The notes: generated by a model not told the origin, from the sequence alone. A stretch of 64,000 nucleotides of DNA from Methylobacillus arboreus (GCF_020532725.1 NZ_JAJAVC010000011.1:344300-408299); one strand, 5' to 3'. Shown: positions 30,435-40,402, counted from the stretch's first letter. Made by a program: numbers and translations.

Positions 30435-30779
30435 TTGATATGTCATGCTGGGCTTCCCGGCATCTTTCATATTCTGCATCGCTTTTGCAATCATCCTGAG
30501 CATTACCAACCGATTTAAGGTCAGGATGGCACCTCTTAATTTAAGGGCGAGCGTAGCAAAGCCAAGTTGCTTTTGACCTTAGGTTCCCCAACTGCCCGCG
30601 ACATCCCCTGCGCTGCTCGCTTATAGCGGGGCTGACAGAACTCGCGTCGCTCAAACAGCTGCCAGCCTGTTTCCGCTACAAGCTCCGCTGCTCGGCGCGG
30701 TCACATGGGAGCGAAGGTCAAACCCGGACTTGGCATCGCTGCGCTCGCCCTTGATTTGGGGGGGGGCTGCGGAGCGGGC
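30435..30779. other. Non-coding stretch holding a large structured repeat and a G9 tract
   Basis: This 345-base gap lies between convergent genes. It contains no plausible gene. It holds a short inverted repeat TAAGGTCA/TGACCTTA (30516-30523 and 30574-30581), the 220-base structured repeat described separately, and a run of nine G residues at 30758-30766 just beyond that repeat. Confidence 0.7.
30538..30757. repeat. 220-bp structured repeat with about 43-bp imperfect terminal inverted repeats
   Basis: The left arm (30538-30580) and the reverse complement of the right arm (30714-30757) agree at roughly four of five positions; both contain AAGGGCGAGCG and GACCTT. Inside, AAACAG/CTGTTT can form another small stem at 30653-30672. 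RNA from either strand would form a long branched rod. It may be a MITE-like element, a double terminator or a structured RNA. No transposase or reverse transcriptase is nearby. Confidence 0.7.
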
Positions 30780-31613
30780 TTAGTAAAAATATTCAATCGG
30801 GCTATTCAACCGCCGTTTGAGGTCGGTAAGGCAGCGTTTACGCCAGCGTTGCATTTGTTCACCAGAAATATGGTTTAGCTCTGGTTCCCAGTGTGGACGG
30901 CCTCCCTGCAATAATGTACCGATATGGGAAAGCGCTGTCTGGGTTCTGGCGATGTAGAAGCTGAAATTACGAAATAGGCGCTTATCCATGAACCGCATGC
31001 CATGGTAGATCATTCCGGGCAGGCGCGATAAGCGCAATACGCGGTCGGCATGCCCTAGCCTTGAGATTGCCTGGATCGCTTCAGTTGGACGACAGTTGAA
31101 GTAGGGCGCGATAAAACGGCCCAGGCAATGCCGGTGCTTAAGTAGCAATTGCGTAGGGGAGCTTTCCAGCAAGGGTGCGAGGTAGGCATCCATGGCCCAT
31201 TCGGCGCCTATGTGCGTGATTATGCTGTTTTCCAGCCACATGGCCTCATGTGCCGGAACAAAGTGGTTGTGGGCGATGACGTCTATGTATAAGTGGCTGG
31301 CGTAACCGATGGCGATAGCAGTTTCTTCATCATCTTGTGCGCTGGCGAGCATTTGGTGGGCGTTTTCCCAGTAGTGGCTATGGCTGAAGCGGCGCGAGAC
31401 GATGGCAAGGTCCGGCAGGCAGGCACCTGCCATGACGAGTTGCGGGAAGCGGCGGATGGCGCGTTGCAGGCGCGGGTCGAGCAAGGGCATGGCCCAGAGC
31501 AGGGAGTGGGCAAAGTAGACATGGGTGACCAGGCCCCAGGCCTGGGCATCTGCGCTGTAGCTGGTCAGCGGAATCAGCCATAGTATGTGCTTGAGCAGTT
31601 TGCCGGTTTCCAT
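30780..31613 (-). CDS. Zinc-dependent phospholipase C-like protein
   Basis: A 277-residue protein that fits the zinc-dependent phospholipase C/S1-P1 nuclease-like fold. A signal peptide (LLKHILWLIPLTSYSADAQA) would be cleaved to leave WGLVTH at the mature N-terminus; bacterial zinc phospholipases C use this N-terminal Trp as a zinc ligand. Further ligand-like residues are in AGACLPDLA, FSHSHYWENAH and GYASHLYIDVIAHNHFVPAH (H-x4-D-x3-H-x-H). The C-terminal third is basic and unassigned. Hydrolysis of phospholipid to diacylglycerol is an inference from the fold and from neighbours dgkA, PAP2 and a glycolipid-type glycosyltransferase. Confidence 0.65.
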   Translation of the reverse strand: METGKLLKHILWLIPLTSYSADAQAWGLVTHVYFAHSLLWAMPLLDPRLQRAIRRFPQLVMAGACLPDLAIVSRRFSHSHYWENAHQMLASAQDDEETAIAIGYASHLYIDVIAHNHFVPAHEAMWLENSIITHIGAEWAMDAYLAPLLESSPTQLLLKHRHCLGRFIAPYFNCRPTEAIQAISRLGHADRVLRLSRLPGMIYHGMRFMDKRLFRNFSFYIARTQTALSHIGTLLQGGRPHWEPELNHISGEQMQRWRKRCLTDLKRRLNSPIEYFY

Positions 31614-31697
31614 GCCGCATAATGTGCGGGCTGGCGATGAATGGTTTGTGGCAAATCCGTGATTTTATTGTGACAATGGCAGTGGCTGCAGGGGATT

Positions 31698-31706
31698 TGC
31701 TATACT
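31698..31706 (+). promoter_or_regulatory. Extended -10 promoter of dgkA
   Basis: TGC-TATACT forms an extended -10 element about 40 bases before the dgkA ATG; no good -35 hexamer is present. Confidence 0.5.
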
Positions 31707-31744
31707 GCCGCGCTCAATTGCAAACGTACCGTTCTGGGGAATTC

Positions 31745-32113
31745 ATGGAAAGTCCATACAAGGGCAAGACCGGCTTGCGCCGCTTGATCAATGCGTTTGG
31801 CTACTCGGTCGATGGCATTAAGGCGGCCTATCGAAATGAGGACGCTTTCCGCCAAGAAGTACTGATGGCAATCGTCCTTATTCCCCTGGCGCTCTATCTG
31901 GGCAATGACGCAGTTGCCAGGGCGCTCATGATAGGCAGTGTGTTGCTTGTGATCATCGTCGAGCTGCTTAATTCTGCAATTGAAGCCACTGTGGACCGCA
32001 TCTCGCTGGAAAACCACCAGCTTGCCAAACGTGCCAAGGATATTGGCAGTGCTGCTGTGCTGCTGACCTTGATCAACCTGGTCGTGGTCTGGGGGCTGCT
32101 GATATTCGGGTAG
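31745..32113 (+). CDS. dgkA: Diacylglycerol kinase (prokaryotic membrane type)
   Basis: A 122-residue inner-membrane enzyme, exactly the usual length, that phosphorylates diacylglycerol to phosphatidic acid. The N-terminal amphipathic helix is followed by NAFGYSVDGIKAAYRNEDAF and three membrane helices. The signature VELLNSAIEATVDRI holds the catalytic Glu and metal-binding residues. ATG 31745 follows a GGGGA site; earlier in-frame starts are out of family. Its neighbour upstream on the other strand is the phospholipase C-like gene, which would supply diacylglycerol. Confidence 0.93.
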   Translation: MESPYKGKTGLRRLINAFGYSVDGIKAAYRNEDAFRQEVLMAIVLIPLALYLGNDAVARALMIGSVLLVIIVELLNSAIEATVDRISLENHQLAKRAKDIGSAAVLLTLINLVVVWGLLIFG

Positions 32114-32120
32114 TGTTTTT

Positions 32121-32819
32121 TTACCAGAGCGGCGCAGACAGCAGGCGCAAGCCGATGCTGAACCAGCGGTCCTCGCTGTTGTGCATGCGGTTGCCGTAGG
32201 TGGTGTCTATCTGTATCCGGTCCCGTACAACCCAGTAGCGTACACCTGCCTGGTAGTAAGGACGTGAGCGATGGTCGCCATAGGTTTCCGCAATCAGTTC
32301 CACGGTGTTTGAAAGCGGGATTTCCGAACCTAGTCCCCATGTAAGGTCGGTACGGCGTTTTTCCTTATCGTGCAATGCTCCCAAGTTAGTGTGCAGGATC
32401 AGTTTGTCGCTGAAGAAAGAAGCGCTGACCGGCATATAGGCATAGGTACTGCCTACCATGCTGGAATTGTTATCCAGCCTCGGATGCTGGGCATAGCCTA
32501 GCACCAGGCCATAACCATAGCCATTGGTTTCCAGCGGCTTGAATAGTGCCTTTGCCTGCATCATCAGGTCGGTATTCTGCGAGGCGCGATCTTCACGCGT
32601 CATGGCACCGCCTAATGTGAGCTCCAGATTCTCCGTCGGGCTACACCCCGGTAGCGCCCAATACTCAGTACTGTCCCGGTTGCGCTTGGCCCACGATTCG
32701 AGCTGGCAGCTTTGCGGATCCACAACACGTGCATCGTCGGTGATCATGGGGCGGGCAGCCAGTGCGACGGACGGCAGCAGTGCGGGTAGCAATAACAGTA
32801 AGGAACGGATGTTTACCAT
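32121..32819 (-). CDS. Predicted outer-membrane beta-barrel protein of unknown function
   Basis: A 232-residue protein. A signal peptide (LLLLLPALLPSVALAA) is followed by a mature part starting ARPMITDDARVVDP and many alternating polar/hydrophobic strands, such as GYGYGLVLGYAQH and YYQAGVRYWVVRDRIQIDTT, ending in the hydrophobic LLSAPLW. This is consistent with a small outer-membrane barrel. Two cysteines could form a disulfide. I do not recognise a characterised family. It lies 7 bases from the dgkA stop, convergent with it, and divergent from the glycosyltransferase at 32928. Confidence 0.65.
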   Translation of the reverse strand: MVNIRSLLLLLPALLPSVALAARPMITDDARVVDPQSCQLESWAKRNRDSTEYWALPGCSPTENLELTLGGAMTREDRASQNTDLMMQAKALFKPLETNGYGYGLVLGYAQHPRLDNNSSMVGSTYAYMPVSASFFSDKLILHTNLGALHDKEKRRTDLTWGLGSEIPLSNTVELIAETYGDHRSRPYYQAGVRYWVVRDRIQIDTTYGNRMHNSEDRWFSIGLRLLSAPLW

Positions 32820-32927
32820 GGGACAAGTCTAGCCAAAAAATGTGACGTGCGCATGGCAATTCATTGAAGCGTCATAATCCGCAGGTATCTTCATTGCTGT
32901 GTATTCTCAAGACTGGAGAGGAATCGC

Positions 32928-34130
32928 GTGAAGATATTATTCATCTCGGATGTGTACTTTCCCCGTGTTAACGGGGTTTCAACATCGATTCGCACTTTTG
33001 CGGCCCAGATGCAGTCTCTCGGGCATGAAGTGCACCTGATTGCACCCGATTATGGTATCGCCACTGAAGACGAGGCCTGGATCAAGCGTATCCCGGCGCG
33101 CAGTATTTATTTCGATCCTGAAGACAAGCTGATGCGGTACGGTGAGGCACTGAAGTTGCTACCCGAGTTGCGTGACGAGAATTATGACGTGATCCATATC
33201 CATACGCCTTTTGTTGCCCATTACCTGGGTCTCAAGCTTGCGCGCATGCTGGATATTCCCTGCCTGGAGACTTATCACACCTTCTTCGAAGATTACATGC
33301 ATCATTACTTGCCATGGATGCCGCAATCAATGGCACGCAAGATGGCCATCAGCATCTCCAGGCGCCAGTGCAATGCGGTCAGTGCTGTGATTGCGCCTTC
33401 GCAGCCTATGCTCAATGCCTTGCGCAACTATGGCGTCAAGGCCAGCGCTGAAGTGATTCCCACGGGCTTGCAGGACAGTAGTTTTCACGAAGCTGACGGT
33501 GAGGCTTTCCGCGATAAATACGGTATCTCGCGCTTGCGCCCCGTGGCATTGTTTGTCGGCCGCGTGGCGCATGAAAAAAACATTGATTTCCTGCTGCGCA
33601 TGGCCAACGAGTTGAGGCGCCAGCAGCCCGATATGTTGCTCGTGATTGCCGGAGAAGGTCCTGCGCAAAAACATCTTGAGGCCGTCAGCGAGGAGCTTGC
33701 GTTGGGAGATAACATCAAATTTATCGGCTATCTGGATCGCAATACCGAGTTGAATGCCTGCTACAAGGCGGCCGATGTGTTTGTATTCTCCTCCAAGACC
33801 GAGACCCAGGGCTTGGTACTGCTGGAAGCCATGGCGCAAGGCGTCCCGGTGGTTGCATTGGCCGAGCTCGGCACCGAGTCTATCCTCATTGAGGGAGAAG
33901 GCGCCATGATTGCGCCTGAAGACGAGCGCATCTTTGCCGCCAAAGTATTCAGCCTGTTTGCCAATCCGAGCCGACGTACAAATCTGGGAGAGACAGCCCG
34001 GCGCTATGCAGCCAAGCACTGGACTTCCCGTCTGCAGGCAGAGCGCATGCTGCAGTTTTACCAGCGTGTGCAAAGCCGTAGTGCATTCCATGTGCTCAGC
34101 ATGAATAACCTCAATGCCAAGAACGGTTAA
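32928..34130 (+). CDS. GT4 glycosyltransferase resembling diacylglycerol glucosyltransferases
   Basis: A 400-residue GT-B enzyme starting at GTG 32928 behind GAGAGGAA. The N-terminal ISDVYFPRVNGVSTSIRTF and HTPFVAHYLG, with ETYHTFFEDYMHHYLPW, resemble the acceptor-binding segment (TYHT-x-YE-x-Y-x-HY) of 1,2-diacylglycerol 3-glucosyltransferases. The donor side has LFVGRVAHEKNIDFLLRMA, IAGEGPAQKHL and the E-x7-E in SSKTETQGLVLLEAMAQGVP. A glycolipid product is therefore likely. A PimB-like mannosyltransferase or an LPS enzyme remains possible. Confidence 0.78.
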   Translation: MKILFISDVYFPRVNGVSTSIRTFAAQMQSLGHEVHLIAPDYGIATEDEAWIKRIPARSIYFDPEDKLMRYGEALKLLPELRDENYDVIHIHTPFVAHYLGLKLARMLDIPCLETYHTFFEDYMHHYLPWMPQSMARKMAISISRRQCNAVSAVIAPSQPMLNALRNYGVKASAEVIPTGLQDSSFHEADGEAFRDKYGISRLRPVALFVGRVAHEKNIDFLLRMANELRRQQPDMLLVIAGEGPAQKHLEAVSEELALGDNIKFIGYLDRNTELNACYKAADVFVFSSKTETQGLVLLEAMAQGVPVVALAELGTESILIEGEGAMIAPEDERIFAAKVFSLFANPSRRTNLGETARRYAAKHWTSRLQAERMLQFYQRVQSRSAFHVLSMNNLNAKNG

Positions 34131-34199
34131 TCAGCCAGCCTCACCCAATATGTCGGCTTGATGCTAAGCTAAGCTCATCTCGTTTGATGAGGACTCAAT

Positions 34200-35453
34200 G
34201 TGCATATCATCGTCATGGGCAGTGGCGTCATTGGTGTTACCACTGCCTGGTATCTTGCACAGGCAGGTCATGCAGTCACTGTGCTGGATCGCCAGCCCGG
34301 CCCGGCACTGGAAACCAGTTTTGCCAATGCCGGACAAGTTTCCCCTGGCTATTCAAGCCCCTGGGCCGCGCCGGGCGTTCCTCTCAAGGCAATCAAATGG
34401 ATGCTGCGACGCCACGCGCCGCTGTTCATCAAGCCGGACGGCACGTGGCAGCAGTTGCGCTGGATGTGGCAATTACTGCAAAACTGTACTGCCGCACGTT
34501 ACGAGCAAAACAAGGCGCGTATGGTGCGGCTGGCTGAATACAGCCGCGATTGCCTTGATCAGCTCCGTTCAGATACCGGTATCGAATATGAAGGGCGGCA
34601 GCGCGGCACCCTGCAGCTTTTCCGTACCCAGGAACAACTCGATGGTGCCTTGCGCGATATTGAAGTCCTGCGCTTTGCGCATGTGCCATTCGAACTACTG
34701 CCAAGCTCATTGCTGACCAAGGCAGAGCCCGCCTTGGCGCATGTAAAGCACAGGCTGACCGGCGGATTATGGCTGCCGCATGATGAGACCGGCGATTGCC
34801 ATCTTTTCACTACCCGTTTGGCGGAAATGGCGGCTCCCAAGGGCGTGCAGTTTCTCTATGGGCAGGAGGTTAGCCAACTGCAGATTGAGAGCGGCAGGGT
34901 TGCGGGCGTGGTGGTGAATGGACAATGCCTGCAGGCGGATGCCTATATCGTTGCGCTGGCAGCGTATTCGGGTGATTTGTTAAAAGGTATCGTTGATCTG
35001 CCAGTCTACCCGGTCAAGGGATACTCGATTACCGTGCCGATTATTGAAGAAGCCAATGCACCAGTATCCACCGTGCTGGATGAAACCTACAAAACTGCGG
35101 TTACACGCTTCGACAACCGCATCCGGGTTGGCGGCATGGCTGAACTCGTCGGATTTGACCGCAGCCTGAGTTCAAGCCGGGAAACTACCTTGCGGATGAT
35201 TGTTGATGATCTGTTTCCCGGGGCTGCTGACTTGAGCCAAACCAGCTTCTGGACCGGCCTGCGCCCCATGACCCCCGATGGTACGCCTATCGTAGGCGGG
35301 ACTCATCTGCGCAACCTGTACCTGAATACCGGTCATGGCACTCTGGGCTGGACCATGGCTTGTGGTTCTGCGAAGTTGCTGACAGATATCATTTCCGGAC
35401 GTGAAAGCGATATTCAGCATGATGATCTTGGGATCAGTCGTTACAGCGGATAA
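34200..35453 (+). CDS. dadA: D-amino acid dehydrogenase, small subunit
   Basis: A 417-residue FAD oxidoreductase that oxidises D-amino acids (D-alanine in relatives) to keto acids, passing electrons to the respiratory chain. The FAD-binding motif is [20 protein letters not shown]. Family segments include [16 protein letters not shown] [32 protein letters not shown] and [18 protein letters not shown] with [16 protein letters not shown] near the end. GTG 34200 has GAGGA upstream. A strong terminator follows. Confidence 0.92.
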   Translation: MHIIVMGSGVIGVTTAWYLAQAGHAVTVLDRQPGPALETSFANAGQVSPGYSSPWAAPGVPLKAIKWMLRRHAPLFIKPDGTWQQLRWMWQLLQNCTAARYEQNKARMVRLAEYSRDCLDQLRSDTGIEYEGRQRGTLQLFRTQEQLDGALRDIEVLRFAHVPFELLPSSLLTKAEPALAHVKHRLTGGLWLPHDETGDCHLFTTRLAEMAAPKGVQFLYGQEVSQLQIESGRVAGVVVNGQCLQADAYIVALAAYSGDLLKGIVDLPVYPVKGYSITVPIIEEANAPVSTVLDETYKTAVTRFDNRIRVGGMAELVGFDRSLSSSRETTLRMIVDDLFPGAADLSQTSFWTGLRPMTPDGTPIVGGTHLRNLYLNTGHGTLGWTMACGSAKLLTDIISGRESDIQHDDLGISRYSG

Positions 35454-35468
35454 GGAGAAGACTATTCA

Positions 35469-35500
35469 ATAAAAAGCCGGATTGCTCCGGCTTTTTATTG
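35469..35500. terminator. Bidirectional terminator between dadA and pstB
   Basis: AATAAAAAGCCGG and CCGGCTTTTTATT form a 13-pair stem around ATTGCT, with A and T tracts on both sides. Confidence 0.92.
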
Positions 35501-35523
35501 ATGCAGCAAATACTTAAAAATAC

Positions 35524-36303
35524 TTAACCGAATTTCCCGGTAATGTAGTCTTCAGTTTCCTTGCGGCTGGGGTTGGTAAAAATCCTATCGGTATCGTCAT
35601 ACTCGATCAATTCACCCAGGTACATGTAAGCGGTGTAATCGGAGACCCGTGCTGCCTGTTGCATATTGTGGGTCACCACCAGGATAGTGAGCTTGTTGCG
35701 CAGTTCAGACATCAATTCTTCGATGTTGGCGGTGGCAATGGGGTCCAGTGCAGAGGTTGGTTCATCGAACAGCATGATTTCCGGATCAGTAGCCAGTGCA
35801 CGTGCAATGCACAGACGCTGTTGCTGACCGCCGGACAGGTTGAAAGCCAGGTCGTGTAGGCGGTTTTTTACCTCGTCCCAAAGGGCAGCGCCCTTGAGCG
35901 CTTCTTCCACCTTGTCGTCCACCACGCGCTTGCTGCGTTCGCCGCGCACGCGCAGGCCGTAGGCGACATTCTCGTAAATGGACTTGGGGAATGGGTTGGG
36001 CTTCTGGAACACCATGCTGATGCGCATACGCACTTCGATCGGGTCTACGCCGTTGTCGAGAATATTGGTGTTGTCGGGATGCATGACGATCTGGCCATCG
36101 TACTTGTTGCCCGGGTAGAGGTCGTGCATGCGGTTGAAGCAACGCAGGAACGTGGACTTGCCACAGCCGGATGGGCCGATCAGGGCGGTGATGCGCTTCT
36201 CGTACAGTGGCATGGTGATGCCTTTGAGCGCTTTGTGACCGCCGTTGTAATAAAAATTCAGGTCGCGTGATTCGGCTTTGACCGGGCTAGTTGTTGTCAC
36301 CAT
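35524..36303 (-). CDS. pstB: Phosphate ABC transporter ATP-binding protein
   Basis: A 259-residue ABC ATPase of the high-affinity phosphate importer. Walker A is GPSGCGKST, the signature [16 protein letters not shown], and Walker [14 protein letters not shown] with the switch His in VVTHNMQQA. The PstB-specific [11 protein letters not shown] follows Walker A. It is the last gene seen of the pstSCAB operon; phoU, often next, is absent here because a terminator and dadA follow. Confidence 0.97.
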   Translation of the reverse strand: MVTTTSPVKAESRDLNFYYNGGHKALKGITMPLYEKRITALIGPSGCGKSTFLRCFNRMHDLYPGNKYDGQIVMHPDNTNILDNGVDPIEVRMRISMVFQKPNPFPKSIYENVAYGLRVRGERSKRVVDDKVEEALKGAALWDEVKNRLHDLAFNLSGGQQQRLCIARALATDPEIMLFDEPTSALDPIATANIEELMSELRNKLTILVVTHNMQQAARVSDYTAYMYLGELIEYDDTDRIFTNPSRKETEDYITGKFG

Positions 36304-36347
36304 GATTTAAATATCCTGATTCTGGTTTGTTCTACTTGATAAGCGGC

Positions 36348-37286
36348 TTACCACTTGATGTTCTTGCGGATGCGGTAACGCAGCCAGATGGCGGTGCCGT
36401 TCATGAGCAAGGTCACGACGATGATCAAGGCGCCAGTGGCGGCGGCATTGATATGGAAGGCATGATCCGGGCGTGATAGCCAGTTGAACATCTGGATGGG
36501 CAGCACAGTGAAGCCGGATTCCAGCCATTCGAAATTGATGAATGGCGCGACATCGCTCACTGGAGATGGCGGCAGGAAGGCAATAAATGTGAGTGCGCCA
36601 ATAGTGATGATAGGCGCGGTTTCACCCAGTGCGCGTGCCATGCCGATAATGATGCCAGTCAGGATACCGCCGGAGGAGTAATGCAATACATGGTGGAACA
36701 CGACCTGCCATTTGGTGGCGCCTACTGCATAAGCTGCCTCACGGATTGAAACCGGAATGCCGCGTATGGATTCGCGTGTCGTCACGATGACGATAGGCAG
36801 GATGAGCAGGCCCAGCGTGAGGCCTGCGGTCAGGATGCTTTCACCAAGATTCAATCCGTAGACGAACAGGCCGAGCGCGAGCAGGCCATAGACAATCGAA
36901 GGTACGCCAGCCAGGTTTGTGACGTTGATCTCAATGAGGTCGGAGAACCAGTTCTTGGGGGCGTACTCTTCCAGATAGACACCGGCTGCAACTCCCATGG
37001 GCACGGCAGAGAAGAAGGTGACCAGCATGACCAGCAATGAGCCTACCCAGGCGGATAGCAGGCCAGCGCTGGCGGCGCGACGTGAAGGGTAATTGGTCAG
37101 GAAGTCTAGGTTGAAACGGGGATAGCCATCTATCACCAAATCGATAAACAGGGTGAGCAGGGTGAGCAGGCCGATCATTAATGCCAGCAAACCGACAATC
37201 GAAAAGATAAAGTCGTTGCGCTTGTGCTTGCGGATCATTGCCCGCACTTCGGCGAGGTTTTCCAGTACGGATGCTTGTGTTGTCAT
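36348..37286 (-). CDS. pstA: Phosphate ABC transporter permease PstA
   Basis: A 312-residue inner-membrane permease with six core membrane helices. The ABC-permease EAA-type loop is SIREAAYAVGATKWQVVFHH, and the PstA region TNLAGVPSIVYGLLALGLFV is clear. ATG 37286 follows the pstC stop by 2 bases; an in-frame TTG at 37292 overlaps it and is an alternative start. Confidence 0.94.
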   Translation of the reverse strand: MTTQASVLENLAEVRAMIRKHKRNDFIFSIVGLLALMIGLLTLLTLFIDLVIDGYPRFNLDFLTNYPSRRAASAGLLSAWVGSLLVMLVTFFSAVPMGVAAGVYLEEYAPKNWFSDLIEINVTNLAGVPSIVYGLLALGLFVYGLNLGESILTAGLTLGLLILPIVIVTTRESIRGIPVSIREAAYAVGATKWQVVFHHVLHYSSGGILTGIIIGMARALGETAPIITIGALTFIAFLPPSPVSDVAPFINFEWLESGFTVLPIQMFNWLSRPDHAFHINAAATGALIIVVTLLMNGTAIWLRYRIRKNIKW

Positions 37287-37288
37287 GA

Positions 37289-38230
37289 TCAATATACCTC
37301 GCGGAATCTCTTGCGGGTGAGGTGGCCGATGATGTTGAAGGTCAGCGTCATCAGCATCAGCACCAGGCCGGCCGCAAAAATACTTTGATAGCCGATGCTG
37401 CCGTGCGGCAAGTCGCCCATGGCGACTTGTACGATGTAGGCCGTAATCGTGGCGGCGCTTTCCATCGGGTTGAATGTGAGGTTAGGTTGCTGGCCGGCCG
37501 CCAGCGCTACCACCATGGTTTCACCTACAGCACGCGAGATGCCCAGGATATAGGCGGCGATGATGCCGGAGATTGCCGCTGGCGTGACGACGCGGATGGC
37601 AGTCTGGAAGCGGGTCGCACCCATGGCGTAGGAGCCTTCGCGCATGCTCATCGGAACGGCGCGCATGGCGTCTTCCGCCATGGAGCTGATATACGGGATG
37701 ATCATGATGCCCATGACGATGCCGGGCCCCAGCATATTGAAACCAGGCAGTTCAGGGAAAATTTTCTGCAGCAGTGGTGTCACGAACAACAGCGCGAAAT
37801 AGCCGAATACCACGGTCGGCACGCCAACCAGCAGTTCAAGGATGGGCTTGACGATTTCCCTGGTGCGGTGAGAGGCGAATTCCGAGAGGTAGATCGCGCC
37901 TATGGTGCCAAGCGGGATTGCCACAGCCAGCGCAATCGCCGATGTCGTCAATGTGCCGGAAACCAGCGGCAGAATGCCGTAGTGGGCATTCTCGAATAAT
38001 GGCGTCCACTCTGTGTCAGTGAGGAAGTCGAACAGTGATACATGTTCAAAGAAGGTGTAGGACTCGTAGAGCAGAATCACGACAATCGAAATGGTGGTAG
38101 CAACGGCAGAAAGCGCTGCCAGCATCAGGATGAACTCAATGACGCGCTCCAGGATGTGGCGGCGCACATTCTTGGCCAGGCGGGCACTGATGGGAAGTTC
38201 TGCAGGTTTTTGTAACACTTGAGAGACCAT
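37289..38230 (-). CDS. pstC: Phosphate ABC transporter permease PstC
   Basis: A 313-residue permease partner of PstA with about six membrane helices. Its EAA-type loop is SMREGSYAMGATRFQTAIRV, and LVGVPTVVFGYFALLFVTPL is typical of PstC. ATG 38230 (MVSQVLQKPAELP) is chosen over an in-frame start at 38317 that lies almost against the pstS stop. The gap of 94 bases to pstS is common in pst operons. Confidence 0.94.
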   Translation of the reverse strand: MVSQVLQKPAELPISARLAKNVRRHILERVIEFILMLAALSAVATTISIVVILLYESYTFFEHVSLFDFLTDTEWTPLFENAHYGILPLVSGTLTTSAIALAVAIPLGTIGAIYLSEFASHRTREIVKPILELLVGVPTVVFGYFALLFVTPLLQKIFPELPGFNMLGPGIVMGIMIIPYISSMAEDAMRAVPMSMREGSYAMGATRFQTAIRVVTPAAISGIIAAYILGISRAVGETMVVALAAGQQPNLTFNPMESAATITAYIVQVAMGDLPHGSIGYQSIFAAGLVLMLMTLTFNIIGHLTRKRFREVY

Positions 38231-38324
38231 GATCACATTAATGATTCGTGCATTGTAACGGAATGCAGTTATGCGGGCGATGACGGGAAGCCTGAAAAAA
38301 GCCTGGCTTCCCGTCACTAAGGGA

Positions 38325-39347
<1,023 letters not shown>

Positions 39348-39417
39348 ATGGGCTCCGTGATTGGTCTGGTGTTGCCTCGCATCTGAAGTCCAGCTCCGCT
39401 TTGATGGCAACGTGGCA

Positions 39418-39451
39418 AATATAAAGATGAAATGTTGCAGGTTTGTGACAA
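39418..39451 (-). promoter_or_regulatory. Pho box and -10 of pstS
   Basis: Reading the minus strand, TTGTCACAAACCTGCAAC (39451-39434) agrees with the PhoB consensus CTGTCATAAATCTGTCAC at 13 of 18 positions. Ten bases later comes TATATT (39423-39418), at the spacing at which a Pho box replaces the -35. Phosphate-starvation control by PhoB is the natural reading. Confidence 0.75.
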
Positions 39452-39517
39452 TTCAGCAAAAACGCCATTTTGCCTGATGCAAACCATGGATGCCAGGCGT
39501 GTTGGGCAAACCGGGAA

Positions 39518-40362
39518 TCAGGCCCTGCGCCCAGTCCTGCCAGCAAAAGCAGGCCTGATGCGAGTAATGCCGACAGGCCGGGCTCAGGTACGGCACTAAC
39601 ATTGCCAATAGCGGTGCCCAGGGTAAGACCTTCGCTGGTGGCAGTGTCTATCCAGGTCGGGAGCTGCCTTCGTACTTCATCCGGATCGGTCGGGACGTAT
39701 AGCAACATGGTGATATCTATCCAGTCGCGGTAGGCCGTCGGCTGCACATAGCAAGAATTATTGGCGCGGCAGATGGCGGAGGCAATGCCCCCCAATACCA
39801 GGTTTTCCATACTGGCCGGGTCCATGAACAGACCGCTGCCACTGTCGCCACCTTGCACGATTGCGCTGCCTGTGGGTGACCTGTCGGTGAGTATCCAGTG
39901 GACAATCTGGCTGCCATAGCGGGCCGAACTGTCGACCAGCGTGGTTTCAACATAGTGTCCGTTACCACTGCCGCTGGCATTGGCAAGGGTAACCGTATCG
40001 TATTGGCCGAGATTGCTGGCGTCGATATAGGTCAGGTTGAGCGAAGTGTAGCTATCTGCCTCGATTGGCGTGGCAAGGTGCAGCAATGCCAGGTCGTTGC
40101 CTGGGAAGCGGTAGCCGGGCAGTATGAATTGCGCATCTATCATCGCTTCGCCCTGGCCGGAAGAAAACAGTTTGTTCGTGGTGGCTGCATGTCCTGCGGT
40201 CAGCACCCAGTTGGGCGCGATCAGTACGCCATCAACGCCTCCAATAATCTGGCCGACCATGCCGAAATCGGTGGTTGGAGTGCTACCAACCAGGGCAAAT
40301 ACAGGTGTGCTGGATAGCATGCCTGCAAGTAACAATATGCGGCCGAGGTTTGAATGACGCAT
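39518..40362 (-). CDS. Trypsin-like serine protease with PEP-CTERM-like tail, C-terminus frameshifted
   Basis: A secreted S1-type protease. ATG 40362 follows GGAG and gives a signal peptide (ILLLAGMLSSTPVFA). The triad is in VLTAGHAATT (His), GNDLALLHLA (Asp) and QGGDSGSGLF (Ser). The C-terminus has AVPEPGLSALLASGLLLLAG, the PEP motif and hydrophobic helix of exosortase substrates. The expected basic end is missing in this frame: the frame runs on to 39238, through the pstS promoter and into pstS. One base away, the other frame reads GRRA and stops at 39518. A one-base loss near 39535-39545 would explain this. Coordinates use the presumed ancestral stop. Confidence 0.75.
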
Positions 40363-40383
40363 AGCTGACTCCGATTTTATATA

Positions 40384-40402
40384 AATGAGAATTATTCTAC
40401 AT
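40384..40402. promoter_or_regulatory. Possible Fur box upstream of the protease gene
   Basis: AATGAGAATTATTCTACAT resembles the iron-box AATGAGAATNATTCTCATT (16 of 19, counting N), 22 bases before the protease ATG and within the protease-prfB divergent gap. Iron-dependent repression of the protease is possible but unproven. Confidence 0.45.

Noticed and set aside
30435..30779. Retron-type non-coding RNA
   Set aside because: Terminal inverted repeats are present, but no reverse transcriptase gene is nearby.
31659..31676. Pho box before the phospholipase C-like gene
   Set aside because: The match is 12 of 18 with a weak second half and no -10 at the proper distance; mentioned only as weak support in the lipid finding.
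36307..36528. 73-codon open frame overlapping pstA
   Set aside because: Out-of-frame shadow of pstA on the same strand.
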